Shown here: positions 16,792 through 28,871 of the stretch, piece by piece
How the letters are laid out: the number at the start of each line of letters is the position of its first letter
Numbering within the stretch: the first letter of the stretch is position 1
Assembly (NCBI RefSeq): GCF_004296405.1
Contig: NZ_PSRR01000050.1
Location: 1 to 36,075 of the forward strand
Source: Bradyrhizobium sp. Leo170
Lineage (GTDB): Bacteria > Pseudomonadota > Alphaproteobacteria > Rhizobiales > Xanthobacteraceae
Reading direction: 5' to 3'
DNA: 36,075 bases
Notes under the pieces: model-generated
Seen by the model: the letters and a program-made list of their open reading frames with translations, nothing else
What the model was told of the DNA's origin: nothing
Databases searched by the model: none
Translations under genes and position numbers: made by a program

Positions 16792-19565
16792 CTAAGCGCG
16801 GACGCGCTTTCGTGCCGGCCTTGATGCGGCGACGACCTTTGCCTTGAGGGATGCAACAGGCAAATGCCGGAAGAGCGTGGAGAGCCGAAGCTCGTTCTCG
16901 CCGGCATCGGTGACGTAGCCCTTGATACTGACCGCGCCGTCAAAAGCGTTCGCGCTTGGCCAGACACGGCCGACTTCGGTGAAAGGCGCAAAGGACTTTG
17001 CAGCGACGACGATGACTGCGTCGCGTTCCCATTGTCGCGCAAAGGCGATGACGTGATCGCGGTGTGGTCCGCTCGTCTCCAGCGGCAGATAGTTGCCTTG
17101 CGTGAACACGTCCGGTAGTTCGCTGCGAAGCCGCAGCAGGTGCCGGGTCCAGGCGAGCTTCAGCCGACCATCGGGCCATTCCTGCACAAGCCGACCCCAA
17201 TCCGGCGTGTCGAGCGCGGCAAGCGCGGATGCGCGTGCGGCGAAGTCGACCGGACGGCGATTGTCGGGATCGACGAGGGAGAAATCCCAGAACTCGGTGC
17301 CCTCATAGAAGTCGGGCACGCCGGGAAGCGTCGCCTTCAGCGTGAGCTGGCTCAGCGAATTCAGGGCACCCAATAGCGATAGCCGCCGCGCCAATGTTTC
17401 CAGCGCGTTCAGGAATTCGGCCGAACGCGAACGGTCGAGAATGCGCTCGAGGAACGTCTTGACCCCGGCCTCATAGGCCTGGTTCGGATTGAGCCAGCTC
17501 GTCTCCTGCTTGCCTTCGCGAGAGGCTTTCAGCGCATAGGCCTGCATGCGCGCGAGGAAGTCGGGATCATCAGGCTGCCATGCGCCAAGCAGCGCCTGGT
17601 AGAGCATGTACTCAGAGGTCGCCGACGGTGCGCGAAATTCGCCGTCGACCAAAAGATGCGGCGCGTTCAGGACTTTCCAGCGCGATACGGCGCTCGTCCA
17701 CTCGCCGGGAATTTCCGCCAGCGCCATGATGCGGGTACGGGCGTCCTCGCCGCGCTTGGTGTCGTGGGTCGCGGTCGCGGTCATGCCGTGCGGCGATTCA
17801 TTGGCGCGCTTGCGCATCATCTGGTGAAATGCGTCGATCGACAACGCTTTTGCGGCAGGATCGCCACCGACCTCGTTCAGCGCGAGCAGGCGGTGATAGC
17901 GGTAGAAGGTGGTGTCCTCCAATGACTTTGCCATCATCGGCCCGGTGAACTGCTGCACCTTCTGCGCAAAGCGCCGGACGCGCGGCGCGCTGTGGGCGGC
18001 GCGGCCGGGCTTGATCAGGTCCATGGTCAGCGCGTCCTGGAGGAAATCGAAAATGCCTTCGTCGGCGGCGAACCAGTCGGCGCGCGCCCGCTCGATCGTG
18101 TGGGCGATCAATGCGCGATCATGCGGCGTCGGGCCGGAGGCAGTGAGATAAGTGCGATAGACCGGGAAGTGCAGCACATAAAGCTCGAGCGCCTGTCGCA
18201 GGCTGTCGGCGGAAAAATCGCGGGTCGAGTAGTGGCCGTTCGCGATCCGCGCGAGCAGCCGCCACAGCACGGTGAACTCGCTGGTCAAGAGCGTCTCGAG
18301 CACGCGGCGCTTTCCTTCTTTCAGCACCGGCGCGATCCGTGGCGAGCGGTTGCTGATTTGCCGCCAGATCTCGTCGAGCGGCTCCAGGCCCTTGCCTTCG
18401 ACCAAGGCTTGCGTGATCGCGTTCATCCATTCATAGCCGGTGGTGCCGTGAACGCCGGCAAGCGCGGGCAGCTTCTCGTGCTCGCCGAGGATCTTTTCGA
18501 TCACCAGATAGAACGGCCGGCGCCACCTTGCGCATGACGGATCAGGCGGCGCAGCCGCTGGCAATATTGCGCGGGATCGCACAGGCCGTCGATATGGTCG
18601 AGCCGCAATCCCTGCAGCTTGCCTTCGGCGATCAACCGCTGCACGAGCACGTGGATCGCCTCGAACGTGGCGGCGTCCTCGACACGGATGCCGGCGAGAT
18701 TGTTGATGTCGAAGAAACGGCGGTAGTTGATGTCGCTGGAGGCAAGCCGCCAATGGCCGAGCTTGTAGTGCTGGCGTTCGAGCAGATGATGCAGTGCGAG
18801 CGTCCGCGCCGGGCGGCCTTCGCCGGCGCGATAGGCCGATAGCCCGCGCGCGATGATCTCGGCGGCATCAGCGATCGCCTTCAGCTCGGCCTTGAAGGCG
18901 GGCGCTTCCTTCCGATTGGGATGGCGAAATCCCGTATAGCGCGACGCGAGCGTGAGGATGCCCTTGCCGGCATCGCTCTCGGCCGCATCAGCTTCGCGCA
19001 CGATCGTTCGCAGCACCTCGCCATAGCGCTCCGGCGCGATCGGCAGGCGGTGCTCGAAATACCAGGCGGAAAAGCTGCCTTCGCCCGCATCGTAGCGCAG
19101 TTCGATCTCGCCGCGCTCCAGCGCCTGGCCATAGGACGAGCCGAGGATCGGCAGCAGCACGCCGCCGCGGGCGCGGTAGGGCAATTGCTCCCAGTCGATG
19201 TCGAAGGAAGCCGCGCGCGGCGAGGTGGGGCCCCACTCGAGCACGTCGAGCCACCAGGGATTGTCATCGAAATGCACGCCCACATGATTGGGCACGAAGT
19301 CCAGGATCAAACCGATATCGTGCTGCTTCAGCGCCGCATTCAAGCGCTCGAACCCGGCTTCGCCGCCGAGTTCCGGATTGAACTTGGTGTGATCGACGAT
19401 GTCGTAGCCGTGGGTCGAGCCCTTGCGCGCCTTCATGAAGGGCGAGGCATAGAGATGCGTGATGCCGAGCGCCTTGAGATAGGAGACGACTTCGGCGGCG
19501 GCATCGAAGTCGAAATCGGCGGTGAGCTGCAACCGATAGGTCGCGATCGGAATCGCGGGGGGCAT
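16792..19565 (-). pseudogene. treY: TreY, malto-oligosyltrehalose synthase, split by a one-base frameshift
   Basis: TreY converts the reducing end of a malto-oligosaccharide into a trehalosyl unit. The N-terminal part (19565-18501, MPPAIPIATYRLQL...) carries GLRLDHIDGLCDPAQYC with the nucleophile Asp, then stops after RHAQGGAGRSIW. The homologous reading continues in the -1 frame as PFYLVIEKILGEHEKLP, with the acid/base Glu, and runs to 16792. The switch lies at about 18514-18530 in a G/C-only stretch; one missing base restores about 924 residues, a normal TreY length. The break separates nucleophile from acid/base, so neither piece should be active. No slippery heptamer is evident. A sequencing error is as likely as a real mutation. 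The start lies 4 bases after the treZ stop. Confidence 0.88.
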
Positions 19566-19569
19566 TTCT

Positions 19570-21327
19570 CTATCCGACGTGCCAGCACACCGACCAAGGA
19601 GGGATGTTATCGTCCAACGCACTGCCCCAGATCAAAGTTCCCGCAGGCCGGTCTTTTGGCGCCGCGATCTCGCGGTCCCCGAGATTGGCAGTCAGCGAGA
19701 GCCGCCGGCCTTCGCCCATGCGCCAATGTGCCGTCAGCAGGCTGTTGTCTGCATGCGCGTTGCCGAAGCTGGCGCCGGCAAGCCGCGGCGTGATTTCGCG
19801 GTGGCGGATCGCAAGCAGGTTCCTGACCAGCGCCAGCCGCGTCCTTCCCGGCTCGCGGTCGCACTCGGTCCAATCCAGCACGGCCGATTGAAAGGTCGAT
19901 TGCTTCAGCGGATCGGGAACCTCGTCGCCATATTTGGCGTAGGCCCAGGCATATTCTTCGCGCCTTCCTTTGCGGACGGCGTTGGCGAGATCGCCGTGGA
20001 AATCGCAGAAGAACGGAAATGGCGCCTTCGAGCCCCATTCCTCGCCCATGAACAGCATCGGCGTCATCGGCGCCAGCAGCGTGATCGCGAGCGCGGCCTC
20101 GATGGCCCTGGGATCGGCGAGGCTCTCTATTCGGTCGCCGAAGGGGCGATTTCCGATCTGGTCGTGGTTCTGCAGGAAGTTGACGAAGCAGGTCGGCGAC
20201 AGCGCGCCGCTCGGCTCGCCGCGGTGGATGCCGCCCCAGAAGGCCGAGACCTCGCCCTGGTAGACGTAGCCGGACGCGAGCGCCCGGGCGAGGTCGCTGC
20301 GCGGTGAACTCTGGTAGTCGCCGTAATAGCCTTGCGCCTCGCCGGTCAGCATCACGTGCCAGACGTGGTGATAGTCGTCGTTCCATTGCCCACGATATTT
20401 GCCGCGCGGCGGGTCCTCGGTGGCGTCGAGCAGGCTGGCGCGATTATCGCTGTTCTCGAGCACCATGTTGATGTGCCGGCCGGTCTCCGCCGCAAGCTTG
20501 CCGACGGCGACGCTGAGATCATGCAGGATCGGGATTTCGCCAGCCTCCACGATGGTGTTGACGGCGTCGAGCCTCAGGCCGTCGAAGCGGTAGTCGCGCA
20601 GCCAATGCACCGCGTTCCCGATCGCGAAGTCGCGCACTTGCTTGGCGCGATAATCGATCGCGCTGCCCCAGGGCGTGTGCGCGTCAGTGAAGAAGTTGGG
20701 CGCATAGCGGCCGAGATAATTTCCTTCGGGGCCGAAATGATTGTAGACGACATCTAACATCACCATCAGCCCGCGCTGATGGGCGGCGTCGATCAGCGCC
20801 TTCAAATCCTCCGGCCGGCCATAGGCGCTGTCGGGCGCGTACCACAAGACGCCGTCATAGCCCCAGTTGCGAGTGCCAGCGAAATCGGCGAGCGGCATCA
20901 ATTCCAGCGCGGTGATGCCGCACACGACGAGATGGTCGAGCCTGTCGATGATCGCGCGATAGGTGCCCTCTGATGTGAAGGTGCCGACATGCGCCTCGAT
21001 GACAACAGCCTCACGCCACGGCCGCCCACGCCAGTCGGTGGCGCGCCACGGGAAGGCGTCGTGATCGATCACCTCGCTCGGGCCGAAGACGTCGTCGGGC
21101 TGGAACGCGGAAGCGGGGTCAGGAACGTCGATCTCGTCATCGATGCGGAACTTGTAGCGCGCACCGGCCGCGACGCCGGGAATTTCGGCGGTGAACCAGC
21201 CATCGTCGCCGCGGCTCAGCGCATGCGGCTTGTCGAGCAGCACGTCGACGCGCTTGGCCGCCGGCGCCCACAGGCGAAACAGCGCGCCGTCCTTCGTCAG
21301 CAGGGGGCCGAAATGCCGCTCATTCAT
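19570..21327 (-). CDS. treZ: TreZ, malto-oligosyltrehalose trehalohydrolase
   Basis: A 585-residue GH13 enzyme that releases trehalose from the TreY product. An N-terminal beta-sandwich (FGPLLTKDGALFRLWAPAAK) precedes the (beta/alpha)8 barrel. Catalytic motifs: MLDVVYNHFGPEGNYL, GLRLDAVNTIV (nucleophile Asp), MVLENSDNRAS (acid/base Glu) and LQNHDQIGNRP (transition-state Asp). VVYNHFGPEGNY and EAHVGTFTSEG are typical of TreZ and distinguish it from GlgB. It overlaps the glgX stop by four bases and is followed after 4 bases by treY, so the operon reading is strong. Confidence 0.95.
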   Translation of the reverse strand: MNERHFGPLLTKDGALFRLWAPAAKRVDVLLDKPHALSRGDDGWFTAEIPGVAAGARYKFRIDDEIDVPDPASAFQPDDVFGPSEVIDHDAFPWRATDWRGRPWREAVVIEAHVGTFTSEGTYRAIIDRLDHLVVCGITALELMPLADFAGTRNWGYDGVLWYAPDSAYGRPEDLKALIDAAHQRGLMVMLDVVYNHFGPEGNYLGRYAPNFFTDAHTPWGSAIDYRAKQVRDFAIGNAVHWLRDYRFDGLRLDAVNTIVEAGEIPILHDLSVAVGKLAAETGRHINMVLENSDNRASLLDATEDPPRGKYRGQWNDDYHHVWHVMLTGEAQGYYGDYQSSPRSDLARALASGYVYQGEVSAFWGGIHRGEPSGALSPTCFVNFLQNHDQIGNRPFGDRIESLADPRAIEAALAITLLAPMTPMLFMGEEWGSKAPFPFFCDFHGDLANAVRKGRREEYAWAYAKYGDEVPDPLKQSTFQSAVLDWTECDREPGRTRLALVRNLLAIRHREITPRLAGASFGNAHADNSLLTAHWRMGEGRRLSLTANLGDREIAAPKDRPAGTLIWGSALDDNIPPWSVCWHVG

Positions 21328-23399
21328 GCCGAGCCCGCAAAGGCGAGCACCGAGCGGGGAGGCGCCTTGGTGTCGGCGCCGGATGCGAAATCAACGGGCA
21401 TCTGCTTGTTCTCGGTGGTGTTGAGCACCTGGCGCCAATTCCTGTATTCGGGCATGACTGGCATCTTGAACGCGATCTCTTCCGGTGCGGCATTCAGCAC
21501 AATAAAGATCGGCGCGTGCCCTGGTTCCATCGGTCCGAGCACATAAGAGAGAAAACGCCCCTCCGGAAAATTCCAGTCGGACTCCTTCATATCTTCCGCC
21601 GCCGGCGTCAGCCACAATACGCCGTAGGAGCCGTCAGCACGGCGGCCGTCCAGCCAGCGCTGCGAGCGAAGCTGGGCGAACCTGCGGCGCAGCCCGGTCA
21701 GATGGCCGATGAAGTCGGTGAAATCCTCAGTGTCGTCGCCGAAATTGTCCCAATTGACCCAGCCGACCTCGTTGTCCTGGCAGTAGGCATTGTTGTTGCC
21801 ATCTTGCGAATTGCTGACCTCGTCGCCGGCGAGCAAGAGCGGCGTGCCCTGCGCCAGCAACAGGCAGGCGAGCTGGTTCTTCCGCAACTGGCGGCGCAGC
21901 GCGATGATATCAGGATCGTCGGTCGGACCTTCGACGCCGCAATTGTTGCTGTGGTTGTCGTTGGAGCCGTCGCGATTGTCCTCGCCGTTGGCCTCGTTGT
22001 GCTTCTGGTTGTAGCTGAAGAGATCCATCAGCGTGAAACCGTCATGCACGGTGATGTGATTGACGCTGGCGCGCGTCGCGCGGTTGTCGTGATTGAACAA
22101 GTCCGATGACGCCGTCATGCGGCGCGAGACTTCGCCGATCAGGCTGCCTTCGCCGCTCCAATAGCGCCGCATCGCGCTGCGATAGCGGTCGTTCCATTCC
22201 GACCATTGCGAGGTGAACGCGCCGACCTGATAGCCGCCGAGGCCGAGGTCCCAGGGTTCGGCGACGAGCTTGACGGTGGCGAGCACCGGATCCTGCCTGA
22301 CCGCGGTGAGGAAGGACGCGCTGCGGTCATAGCCGTTCGGTTCGCGCGCCAGGGTGGTCGCGAGATCGAAGCGGAAGCCGTCGACATGGCAGACCTCGAC
22401 CCAATAGCGCAGCGAGTCCATCACCATCTGCAGCACGCGCGGATGGGTGAGCCTGACCGAATTGCCGCAGCCGGTGAAGTCGTCGTAGTAGCGCGGATTG
22501 TCCGGCTTCAGCCAGTAATAGGAGGCATTATCGATACCGCGGAATGACAGCGTCGGGCCCATATGGTTGCCCTCGGCGGTGTGATTGTAGACGACGTCGA
22601 GCATCACCTCGATGCCCGCATCGTGCAATCGCGCCACCGTGGTGCGAAAGGAATCGAGCGCATTGTCCTGCGCGTAGCGCGGCTCCGGCGCGAAGAAGGC
22701 GAAGGTGTTGTAGCCCCAGTAGTTGACGAGCTTCTTCTCGACCAGGATGCGGTCGTCGATCAGGCCGTGGATCGGCAATAGTTCGATCGTGGTGACGCCG
22801 AGCCGCCTCAGATGATTGATCATCGCGGGCGAGGACAGTCCGCCATAGGTGCCGCGCAGGTTCGGCGCGACGTCCTCGCGCTTCTGCGTCAGTCCCTTGA
22901 CATGCGCCTCGTAGATGATCGTGTCTTCCCAGGGGATGTGGGGACGGATTTCGCGGCGGCCCCAGTTGAAGGTCTCGTCGACGACGACCGCCTTCGGCAT
23001 GCCGCGGGCATTGTCGCGGCGGTCAAAGGAGAGGTCCTCGCGCGCGCTGCCGGTGCGGTAGGCGAAATGCGCGTCGCTCCACACCAGCCGTCCAGAGAGC
23101 CGCTTGGCATAGGGATCGAGCAGGAGCTTGTTGGCATTGAACCTGTGGCCGCGCTCCGGCGCGTAGGGGCCGTAGACGCGATAGCCGTAGAGCTGGCCCG
23201 GCGAGACGTCGTTGAGATAGCCGTGCCAGACGTCCTCGGTTCGTTCCGGCAGCACGATGCGTTCGAGTTCGCGGCGGCCCTGGCTGTCGAACAGGCACAG
23301 CTCGACCTTCTCCGCGTTCGCGGAGAACAACGCAAAATTGGTACCCCTTCCGTCCCAGCTTGCTCCCAGCCGGGACGACGTTCCCCCAGTCAGTCGCAT
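21324..23399 (-). CDS. glgX: GlgX, glycogen debranching enzyme
   Basis: A GH13 isoamylase-type enzyme of 691 residues that hydrolyses alpha-1,6 branches. An N-terminal CBM48 (about residues 1-115, SRLGASWDGRGTNFALFSAN) precedes the barrel with IIYEAHVKGLT, VMLDVVYNHTAEGN, GFRFDLATTLARE (nucleophile), LVAEPWDLGLGGYQVGAF (acid/base) and ITVHDGFTLMDLFSYNQKHN followed by the Asn/Asp-rich GlgX/TreX signature. Debranched chains feed TreY/TreZ. The start lies 3 bases after the glgB stop codon; the end overlaps treZ by four bases. TreX is an equally used name in trehalose operons. Confidence 0.95.
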   Translation of the reverse strand: MRLTGGTSSRLGASWDGRGTNFALFSANAEKVELCLFDSQGRRELERIVLPERTEDVWHGYLNDVSPGQLYGYRVYGPYAPERGHRFNANKLLLDPYAKRLSGRLVWSDAHFAYRTGSAREDLSFDRRDNARGMPKAVVVDETFNWGRREIRPHIPWEDTIIYEAHVKGLTQKREDVAPNLRGTYGGLSSPAMINHLRRLGVTTIELLPIHGLIDDRILVEKKLVNYWGYNTFAFFAPEPRYAQDNALDSFRTTVARLHDAGIEVMLDVVYNHTAEGNHMGPTLSFRGIDNASYYWLKPDNPRYYDDFTGCGNSVRLTHPRVLQMVMDSLRYWVEVCHVDGFRFDLATTLAREPNGYDRSASFLTAVRQDPVLATVKLVAEPWDLGLGGYQVGAFTSQWSEWNDRYRSAMRRYWSGEGSLIGEVSRRMTASSDLFNHDNRATRASVNHITVHDGFTLMDLFSYNQKHNEANGEDNRDGSNDNHSNNCGVEGPTDDPDIIALRRQLRKNQLACLLLAQGTPLLLAGDEVSNSQDGNNNAYCQDNEVGWVNWDNFGDDTEDFTDFIGHLTGLRRRFAQLRSQRWLDGRRADGSYGVLWLTPAAEDMKESDWNFPEGRFLSYVLGPMEPGHAPIFIVLNAAPEEIAFKMPVMPEYRNWRQVLNTTENKQMPVDFASGADTKAPPRSVLAFAGSA

Positions 23400-23402
23400 A
23401 CG

Positions 23403-25550
23403 TCAGCTTTCAGGTACGAGGAAGATCGCAGCCAGCGGCGGAATGGTCAGGCTGAGCTCGGGCACGATGCCTTCCAGCGTGACCACCTCGCCGATATTGC
23501 CGACATTGCTGCCGCCATAGTGGGAGGAATCCGAATTCAGCACCTCGCGCCATTTTCCGGCAAAGGGCACGCGGACGCGATAATTGTGATAGACGTTCGG
23601 CGAGAAGTTGACCACGACCAGGCAGCGCGAACGCGCGTTGTTGCCCTTGCGGATCCAGGCGAACACGTTGTGGTCGGCGTCATCGGTGATGACCCATTCG
23701 AAGCCGGCCGGATCGCAATCCAGTTCATGCAGCGCCGGCAGCGCGCGATAGAGCCGGTTGAGATCGCGCATCAGCGCCTGCACGCCGGCATATTTCGGCT
23801 GCTCGAGCAGATGCCAGTCGAGCGAATGTTCGTGCGCCCACTCGCGCTCCTGGCCGAACTCGCAGCCCATGAACAACAGCTTCTTGCCGGGATGGCCGAA
23901 CATGAAGCTGTAATAGGCGCGCAGGTTCGCGAAACGCTGCCATTCGTCGCCGGGCATGCGGCCCAGGATCGAGCGTTTGCCGTGCACGACTTCGTCATGC
24001 GAGAGCGGCAGGATGAAGTTCTCCGAGAAAGCGTAGTGCAGGCCGAACAGGATGTCGCCGTGGTGATATTTGCGGTGAACAGGCTCCTTGCCGATGTAGC
24101 GCAAGGTGTCGTGCATCCAGCCCATGTTCCACTTGTAGCCGAAGCCGAGCCCGCCGAATTCGACCGGGCGCGACACCTGCGGCCAGGCGGTCGATTCTTC
24201 CGCCGCGGTCGTGGCCTGCGGGAAGCGCCCGAACAGTTCGGTGTTGAAGCGGCGCAGGAAGTCGATCGCCTCCAGGTTCTCGCGGCCGCCATATTTGTTC
24301 GGGATCCAGCCGCCCGGAGGGCGGCTGTAATCGAGATAAAGCATGGAGGCGACCGCATCGACGCGCAGGCCGTCGATGCCGTAGCGGTCGAGCCAGAACA
24401 GCGCGTTCGAGACCAGGAAATTGGTTACCTCGGTGCGCCCGTAATTATAGATCAGCGTGCCCCAGTCGAGATGGCGGCCCTGCAGCGGGTTGGCGTGCTC
24501 ATAGAGCGCGGTGCCGTCGAAATGGCCAAGGCCGTGCGGATCGTCGGGGAAGTGTCCGGGCACCCAGTCGAGCAGCACCCCTAACCCTTCGCGATGACAG
24601 GCATCGACGAGCGCGGCGAAGTCGGCAGGCGAGCCGAACCGGCTGGTCGGCGCGAACAGACCTGTTGGTTGATAGCCCCAGGAGCCGTCGAACGGATGCT
24701 CGCTGACGGGGAGGAATTCGAGATGGGTGAAGCCCATGTCGCGCGCATAGGCAGGAAGCTGCTCGGCGAGCTCGCGATAGGTCAGCCACTCATTGTTGCC
24801 CTTGCGCCGCCATGAGCCGAGATGGACCTCGTAGATCGAGATCGGCGCGCCAATGGCGTTGATGCCCGACGGCGCCGCCTGTGGACGCGGGATGTGGTCG
24901 AGGTCGACCACGATCGAGGCGGTCTTCGGGCGCAGCTCCGCGCCAAACGCCATCGGATCTGACTTCAGCGGCAGATGCTGGCCGTTGGGGCCGATGATGT
25001 CGAACTTGTAGTGGTCGCCGGCGCGGGCATGCGGGATGAACAATTCCCAATAACCGACGCCGCGGACCCGCATCGGATGCCGCCGCGCGTCCCAGAAGTT
25101 GAAATCGCCGACCACGCTGACCCGCCGCGCGTTCGGCGCCAGCACCACGAACGCGATGCCGTCGACGCCGTCAAGCGTCATCGGATGCGCGCCGAGCTTG
25201 TCATAGATGCGCTGGTGGGTGCCTTCGCCAAGCAGATAGAGGTCGAAGTCACTGAGGACCGGCGGGAAGCGGTAGGGGTCGTCGAGATCGACGACATTGT
25301 CGCCGAAGCGGGCGCGGAGCTGGTAGCGCCGCGAGCCGTTGGGCAGCGCGCCGGCGAACAGGCCGGCATCATGGATGCGCGCGAGCGGTGCGGTCTCACC
25401 ATGCTCGCCGATCGCTTCGACCTTGGACGCTTCCGGCAGGAAGGCGCGCACGACGCTCTGGTCGCCCTCGGAGTGGAGCCCGAGATAGCGGAAGGGATCG
25501 GAATGGCGACCTTCGATGATCGCGTAAGCTTCAGCAGGCAATCTGGTCAT
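23403..25550 (-). CDS. glgB: GlgB, 1,4-alpha-glucan branching enzyme
   Basis: A 715-residue GH13_9 enzyme that forms alpha-1,6 branches. It has a tandem N-terminal region with a first beta-domain (about 1-100) and a CBM48 (about 120-220), then the barrel: [60 protein letters not shown] (nucleophile Asp398), [11 protein letters not shown] (acid/base Glu) and [12 protein letters not shown]. The C-terminal part contains [13 protein letters not shown] and [17 protein letters not shown] motifs. The start overlaps the treS stop by four bases (ATGA). The full length and tandem N-domain are of the usual proteobacterial type. Confidence 0.96.
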   Translation of the reverse strand: MTRLPAEAYAIIEGRHSDPFRYLGLHSEGDQSVVRAFLPEASKVEAIGEHGETAPLARIHDAGLFAGALPNGSRRYQLRARFGDNVVDLDDPYRFPPVLSDFDLYLLGEGTHQRIYDKLGAHPMTLDGVDGIAFVVLAPNARRVSVVGDFNFWDARRHPMRVRGVGYWELFIPHARAGDHYKFDIIGPNGQHLPLKSDPMAFGAELRPKTASIVVDLDHIPRPQAAPSGINAIGAPISIYEVHLGSWRRKGNNEWLTYRELAEQLPAYARDMGFTHLEFLPVSEHPFDGSWGYQPTGLFAPTSRFGSPADFAALVDACHREGLGVLLDWVPGHFPDDPHGLGHFDGTALYEHANPLQGRHLDWGTLIYNYGRTEVTNFLVSNALFWLDRYGIDGLRVDAVASMLYLDYSRPPGGWIPNKYGGRENLEAIDFLRRFNTELFGRFPQATTAAEESTAWPQVSRPVEFGGLGFGYKWNMGWMHDTLRYIGKEPVHRKYHHGDILFGLHYAFSENFILPLSHDEVVHGKRSILGRMPGDEWQRFANLRAYYSFMFGHPGKKLLFMGCEFGQEREWAHEHSLDWHLLEQPKYAGVQALMRDLNRLYRALPALHELDCDPAGFEWVITDDADHNVFAWIRKGNNARSRCLVVVNFSPNVYHNYRVRVPFAGKWREVLNSDSSHYGGSNVGNIGEVVTLEGIVPELSLTIPPLAAIFLVPES

Positions 25551-28500
25551 TGCGGCTCATGCGGTTGTTGCGCCAGGATGCGGAGCATCCCGGTCAGCGG
25601 GACGCGCAGCCAGTCGGGCCGGTGCGCCAGCTCATATTCGATCTCGTAGAATGCTTTCTCAAGCAGGAAGAAGTTGAGCAGCCGCTCCGCGGCTTCGGGA
25701 TCGGCCGGCCACAAGGGCTGGCCCGCCATGGTCTCGCGATAGGCGGCCAGGAATGTTGCGGTAGCCCGGTCCCGCCAGTCGGCGAGCGCCAGCGCGAGCT
25801 TGCCCTGCTCGTCGGGGGCGACCTTCAGCGCCCGATCGAGCGCAGCGGTGACGGAGTAGTCGATCGAGCGGACCAGGCCGGCGACATCGCGCGCCGCCGG
25901 GGCCTTGCGCCGTCGCTCAGTGATGCTCCGTCGCGGCTCGCCCTCGAAATCGATGATGAAGATGTCGTCCTTGACGATCAGCATCTGGCCGAGATGGAAG
26001 TCGCCGTGATGGCGGATGTTGAGGCCGTCGATGTCCCCGGGGAGCAGCGCCTTCAGCCGGGCCGGCAAGCTATCCTGCTGCGCCAGAAACTGCGCCACCA
26101 GCGGGCGATCGGCCTCTTTCAGCGTATCCCGCCGCTGCGTCAGTGTCTCGAAGACGCGATCGGCACGGGCCAGGATGTCGTCGGTCCAGCGCTGCACGTC
26201 TTCCGGCCTGGTCGGTTCCGGGACGAACTCGGGCAGGTCGCGGTTGCTCGCCAGCGCAATGTGCAGTTCGGCGACCCGTTTTCCCGTTTGCGCCATGTAG
26301 CGCAGATAGGAGATCTGCTGTTCGCTTTGCTTCGTCTCATGGTTGGTCGCGAGCAGCCGCTGCTCCTCGACGAAGCGGTCGAGATAGGCTGATGTTACGG
26401 TCCATGCCTCGCCCTGGTTGGTGACAAAGGCGTGGACGATGCCGATCGCGCTGCGCTTCTCGCCCTCGACGAGCTCGACCGTGCCGAGCAGCGCCGGCGT
26501 GTTGGCGAAGCCTGCGACGTCGGTGAGGAAGCGTCCCATCTCGATCTCCGGATTGATGCCGGGCTCGAGCTTGCGATAGATCTTGACGACGTAATCCTCG
26601 TCGACCAGCGCGGTGCTGTTGGACTGCTCGGTCTCTACGGCGCGGATGCGCTGGGGCTGCTTGATCGGCTTGTCCGTGAAGCGGCTGGTCGGGCGGAATT
26701 CGAGGCGTAGCGCGATGCCCAGCTCCTCGTCCTCGACCGTCAGCGATTGCGCCAGATTGCGGAGCAACAGTGCGATGAAGATCTCATCGGTCGCGACGTC
26801 GAGCAGCGTGCCTTCGCGCGCGCCCTGCCGTACCGCGGCAAGTGCGCGCGGATTGTAGCGCTCGCGGTCGAAGCGCACCCATTCGATCCGGATCGGCAAC
26901 ACGTAGCGTGAGGTGGCGCTGCGCTGCGTCGTCTGGAAGAAAGTGAGCCAGGGGCGGTTGTCGCCGATGTCGCAGAAGGGAATGGCGGAGACGAGCTGCG
27001 GCTGGATCGCTTTCGGCAAGCTCTCGGGATACCAGCGCGCCCGCGACAGGTGGCCCGGCAGCACGTCGCGCTCGAACACGCCGCGGGCGCGCGCCAGCGA
27101 CACCCAGGTCGAATTCAGCGGCACGACCAGCGTCTCGAATTCCGGCACTGCGCGCCGCGGCATGGCGATGGTCTTGTCGGGCTCCTGGAGCTGGAACCAG
27201 TAGAAGCCATACGGCGCCAGCGTGACCATATAGGGCAGTTCGCCGATCGTCGGGAAGCGCGTGCGGCCGAGCATCTCCAGCGGAATGCGTCCCTTGAAGG
27301 CGGAAAGGTCGAGCTCGGTCGCCTGCGCCGAGCGCGACAGGTTGGCGACGCAGAGAATGACCTCGTCCTGATACTGCCTGACATAGGCGAGCACCGAGCG
27401 GTTCTCGGGGCGAATGAAGGTCATGGAGCCGCGGCCGAAGGCCAGCGTCGACTTGCGCACCGCGATCAGCCGCTTGGTGGCGCTGAGCAGCGATGACAGG
27501 CTGCGCGACTGCGCTTCCACGTTCACGGCCTCATAGCCATAGACGGGGTCCATGATCATGGGCGCGTAGAGTCTGGCCGGGTCGGCGCGGGAGAAGCCGC
27601 CATTGCGGTCCGGGCTCCATTGCATCGGCGTGCGGACGCCGTTGCGGTCGCCGAGATAGATGTTGTCGCCCATCCCGATCTCGTCGCCGTAATAGATGAT
27701 CGGCGTGCCCGGGAACGAGAGCAGCAGCGAGTTCATCAGTTCGATCTTGCGCCGGTCATTGTCCATCAACGGGGCGAGGCGGCGGCGAATGCCGACATTG
27801 ATGCGGGCGCGGGGATCGTTGGCATAGGTCGACCACAGATAGTCGCGCTCGACATCGGTGACCATTTCCAGCGTCAGCTCGTCATGGTTGCGCAGGAACA
27901 GCGCCCATTGGCAACTGGCCGGGATATCCGGCGTCTGCCGCAGGATGTCGGTGATCGGAAAGCGGTCCTCCTGCGCGATCGCCATGTAGATGCGCGGCAT
28001 CAGCGGGAAGTGATACGCCATATGGCATTCGTCTTCGCGGCCGAAATATTCCTGCACGTCCTCCGGCCATTGATTGGCTTCGGCGAGCAGGACCTTGCCC
28101 TTGGCGTAGGTGTCGAGCTCGCGCCGCAGCAATTTGATGATGGCGTGCGTCTCGGGGAGGTTCTCGTTATTGGTGCCTTCGCGCTCGCAGAGATAGGGGA
28201 TGGCGTCGAGCCGGAATCCGTCGACGCCGGTGTCGAGCCAGCGCTTCATCACCTGCACGATGGCGCGCACCACGCGCGGGTTGTCGAAGTTCAGGTCCGG
28301 CTGGTGCGAGAAGAAGCGGTGCCAGTAGAACTGGCCCGCTTCCGGGTCCCAGGTCCAGTTCGACTTCTCGGTATCGGTGAAGATGATCCGCGTGCCCTGG
28401 TATCTCTGGTCGGTGTCGCTCCAGACATACCAGTTGCGCGCGCTCGAGCCGGGATGGCTGCGGCGCGCGCGCTTGAACCAGGCGTGCTGGTCGGAGGTAT

Positions 28501-28858
28501 GGTTGATGACGAGCTCGGTGATGACGCGTAGGCCGCGCTTCTTGGCTTCATGGATGAAGCGCTTGAAGTCCTTCATCGTCCCGAAATCGGGATTGATGTC
28601 GCCGTAGTCGGCGATGTCGTAGCCGTCGTCGCGTCCGGGGGACGGATAGAACGGCAACAGCCACAGCGTGGTGACGCCGAGATCCTGCAGATAACCAAGC
28701 TTCTCGGTCAGCCCTGCGAAATCGCCGATGCCGTCGTTGTTGCTGTCGGCGAAGGCCTTGACGTGGAGCTGGTAGATGATGGCGTCCTTGTACCAGAGTT
28801 CGTCCGCCGTCTCGGTGGCCACCAGTTCCTTCGTCTCGACCGCTGAAAGCACGTTCAT
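25547..28858 (-). CDS. treS: TreS-maltokinase fusion: trehalose synthase with C-terminal Pep2/Mak kinase
   Basis: A 1103-residue fusion. The TreS half (about 1-560) isomerises trehalose and maltose: [47 protein letters not shown] (nucleophile Asp218), [12 protein letters not shown] and [12 protein letters not shown]. The C-terminal half is a maltokinase with the kinase-like motifs [12 protein letters not shown] near residue 950 and [11 protein letters not shown] just after. The fusion channels trehalose via maltose to maltose 1-phosphate, the GlgE substrate. The start is the ATG at 28858 with a G-rich upstream stretch; a longer open frame to 29011 lies in the glgE 3' end. It follows glgE by 13 bp. 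Confidence 0.95.
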   Translation of the reverse strand: MNVLSAVETKELVATETADELWYKDAIIYQLHVKAFADSNNDGIGDFAGLTEKLGYLQDLGVTTLWLLPFYPSPGRDDGYDIADYGDINPDFGTMKDFKRFIHEAKKRGLRVITELVINHTSDQHAWFKRARRSHPGSSARNWYVWSDTDQRYQGTRIIFTDTEKSNWTWDPEAGQFYWHRFFSHQPDLNFDNPRVVRAIVQVMKRWLDTGVDGFRLDAIPYLCEREGTNNENLPETHAIIKLLRRELDTYAKGKVLLAEANQWPEDVQEYFGREDECHMAYHFPLMPRIYMAIAQEDRFPITDILRQTPDIPASCQWALFLRNHDELTLEMVTDVERDYLWSTYANDPRARINVGIRRRLAPLMDNDRRKIELMNSLLLSFPGTPIIYYGDEIGMGDNIYLGDRNGVRTPMQWSPDRNGGFSRADPARLYAPMIMDPVYGYEAVNVEAQSRSLSSLLSATKRLIAVRKSTLAFGRGSMTFIRPENRSVLAYVRQYQDEVILCVANLSRSAQATELDLSAFKGRIPLEMLGRTRFPTIGELPYMVTLAPYGFYWFQLQEPDKTIAMPRRAVPEFETLVVPLNSTWVSLARARGVFERDVLPGHLSRARWYPESLPKAIQPQLVSAIPFCDIGDNRPWLTFFQTTQRSATSRYVLPIRIEWVRFDRERYNPRALAAVRQGAREGTLLDVATDEIFIALLLRNLAQSLTVEDEELGIALRLEFRPTSRFTDKPIKQPQRIRAVETEQSNSTALVDEDYVVKIYRKLEPGINPEIEMGRFLTDVAGFANTPALLGTVELVEGEKRSAIGIVHAFVTNQGEAWTVTSAYLDRFVEEQRLLATNHETKQSEQQISYLRYMAQTGKRVAELHIALASNRDLPEFVPEPTRPEDVQRWTDDILARADRVFETLTQRRDTLKEADRPLVAQFLAQQDSLPARLKALLPGDIDGLNIRHHGDFHLGQMLIVKDDIFIIDFEGEPRRSITERRRKAPAARDVAGLVRSIDYSVTAALDRALKVAPDEQGKLALALADWRDRATATFLAAYRETMAGQPLWPADPEAAERLLNFFLLEKAFYEIEYELAHRPDWLRVPLTGMLRILAQQPHEPQ

Positions 28859-28871
28859 GGCACCGCCCCCT

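Noticed and set aside
18510..18535. Programmed -1 frameshifting in treY.
   Set aside because: No X-XXY-YYZ slippery heptamer or evident downstream pseudoknot; TreY is not known to use recoding.
18501..18753. An independent start (ATG at 18753) for the second half of TreY.
   Set aside because: The first 70 or so residues in that frame are a shadow of the upstream TreY frame; homology begins only after the frameshift.
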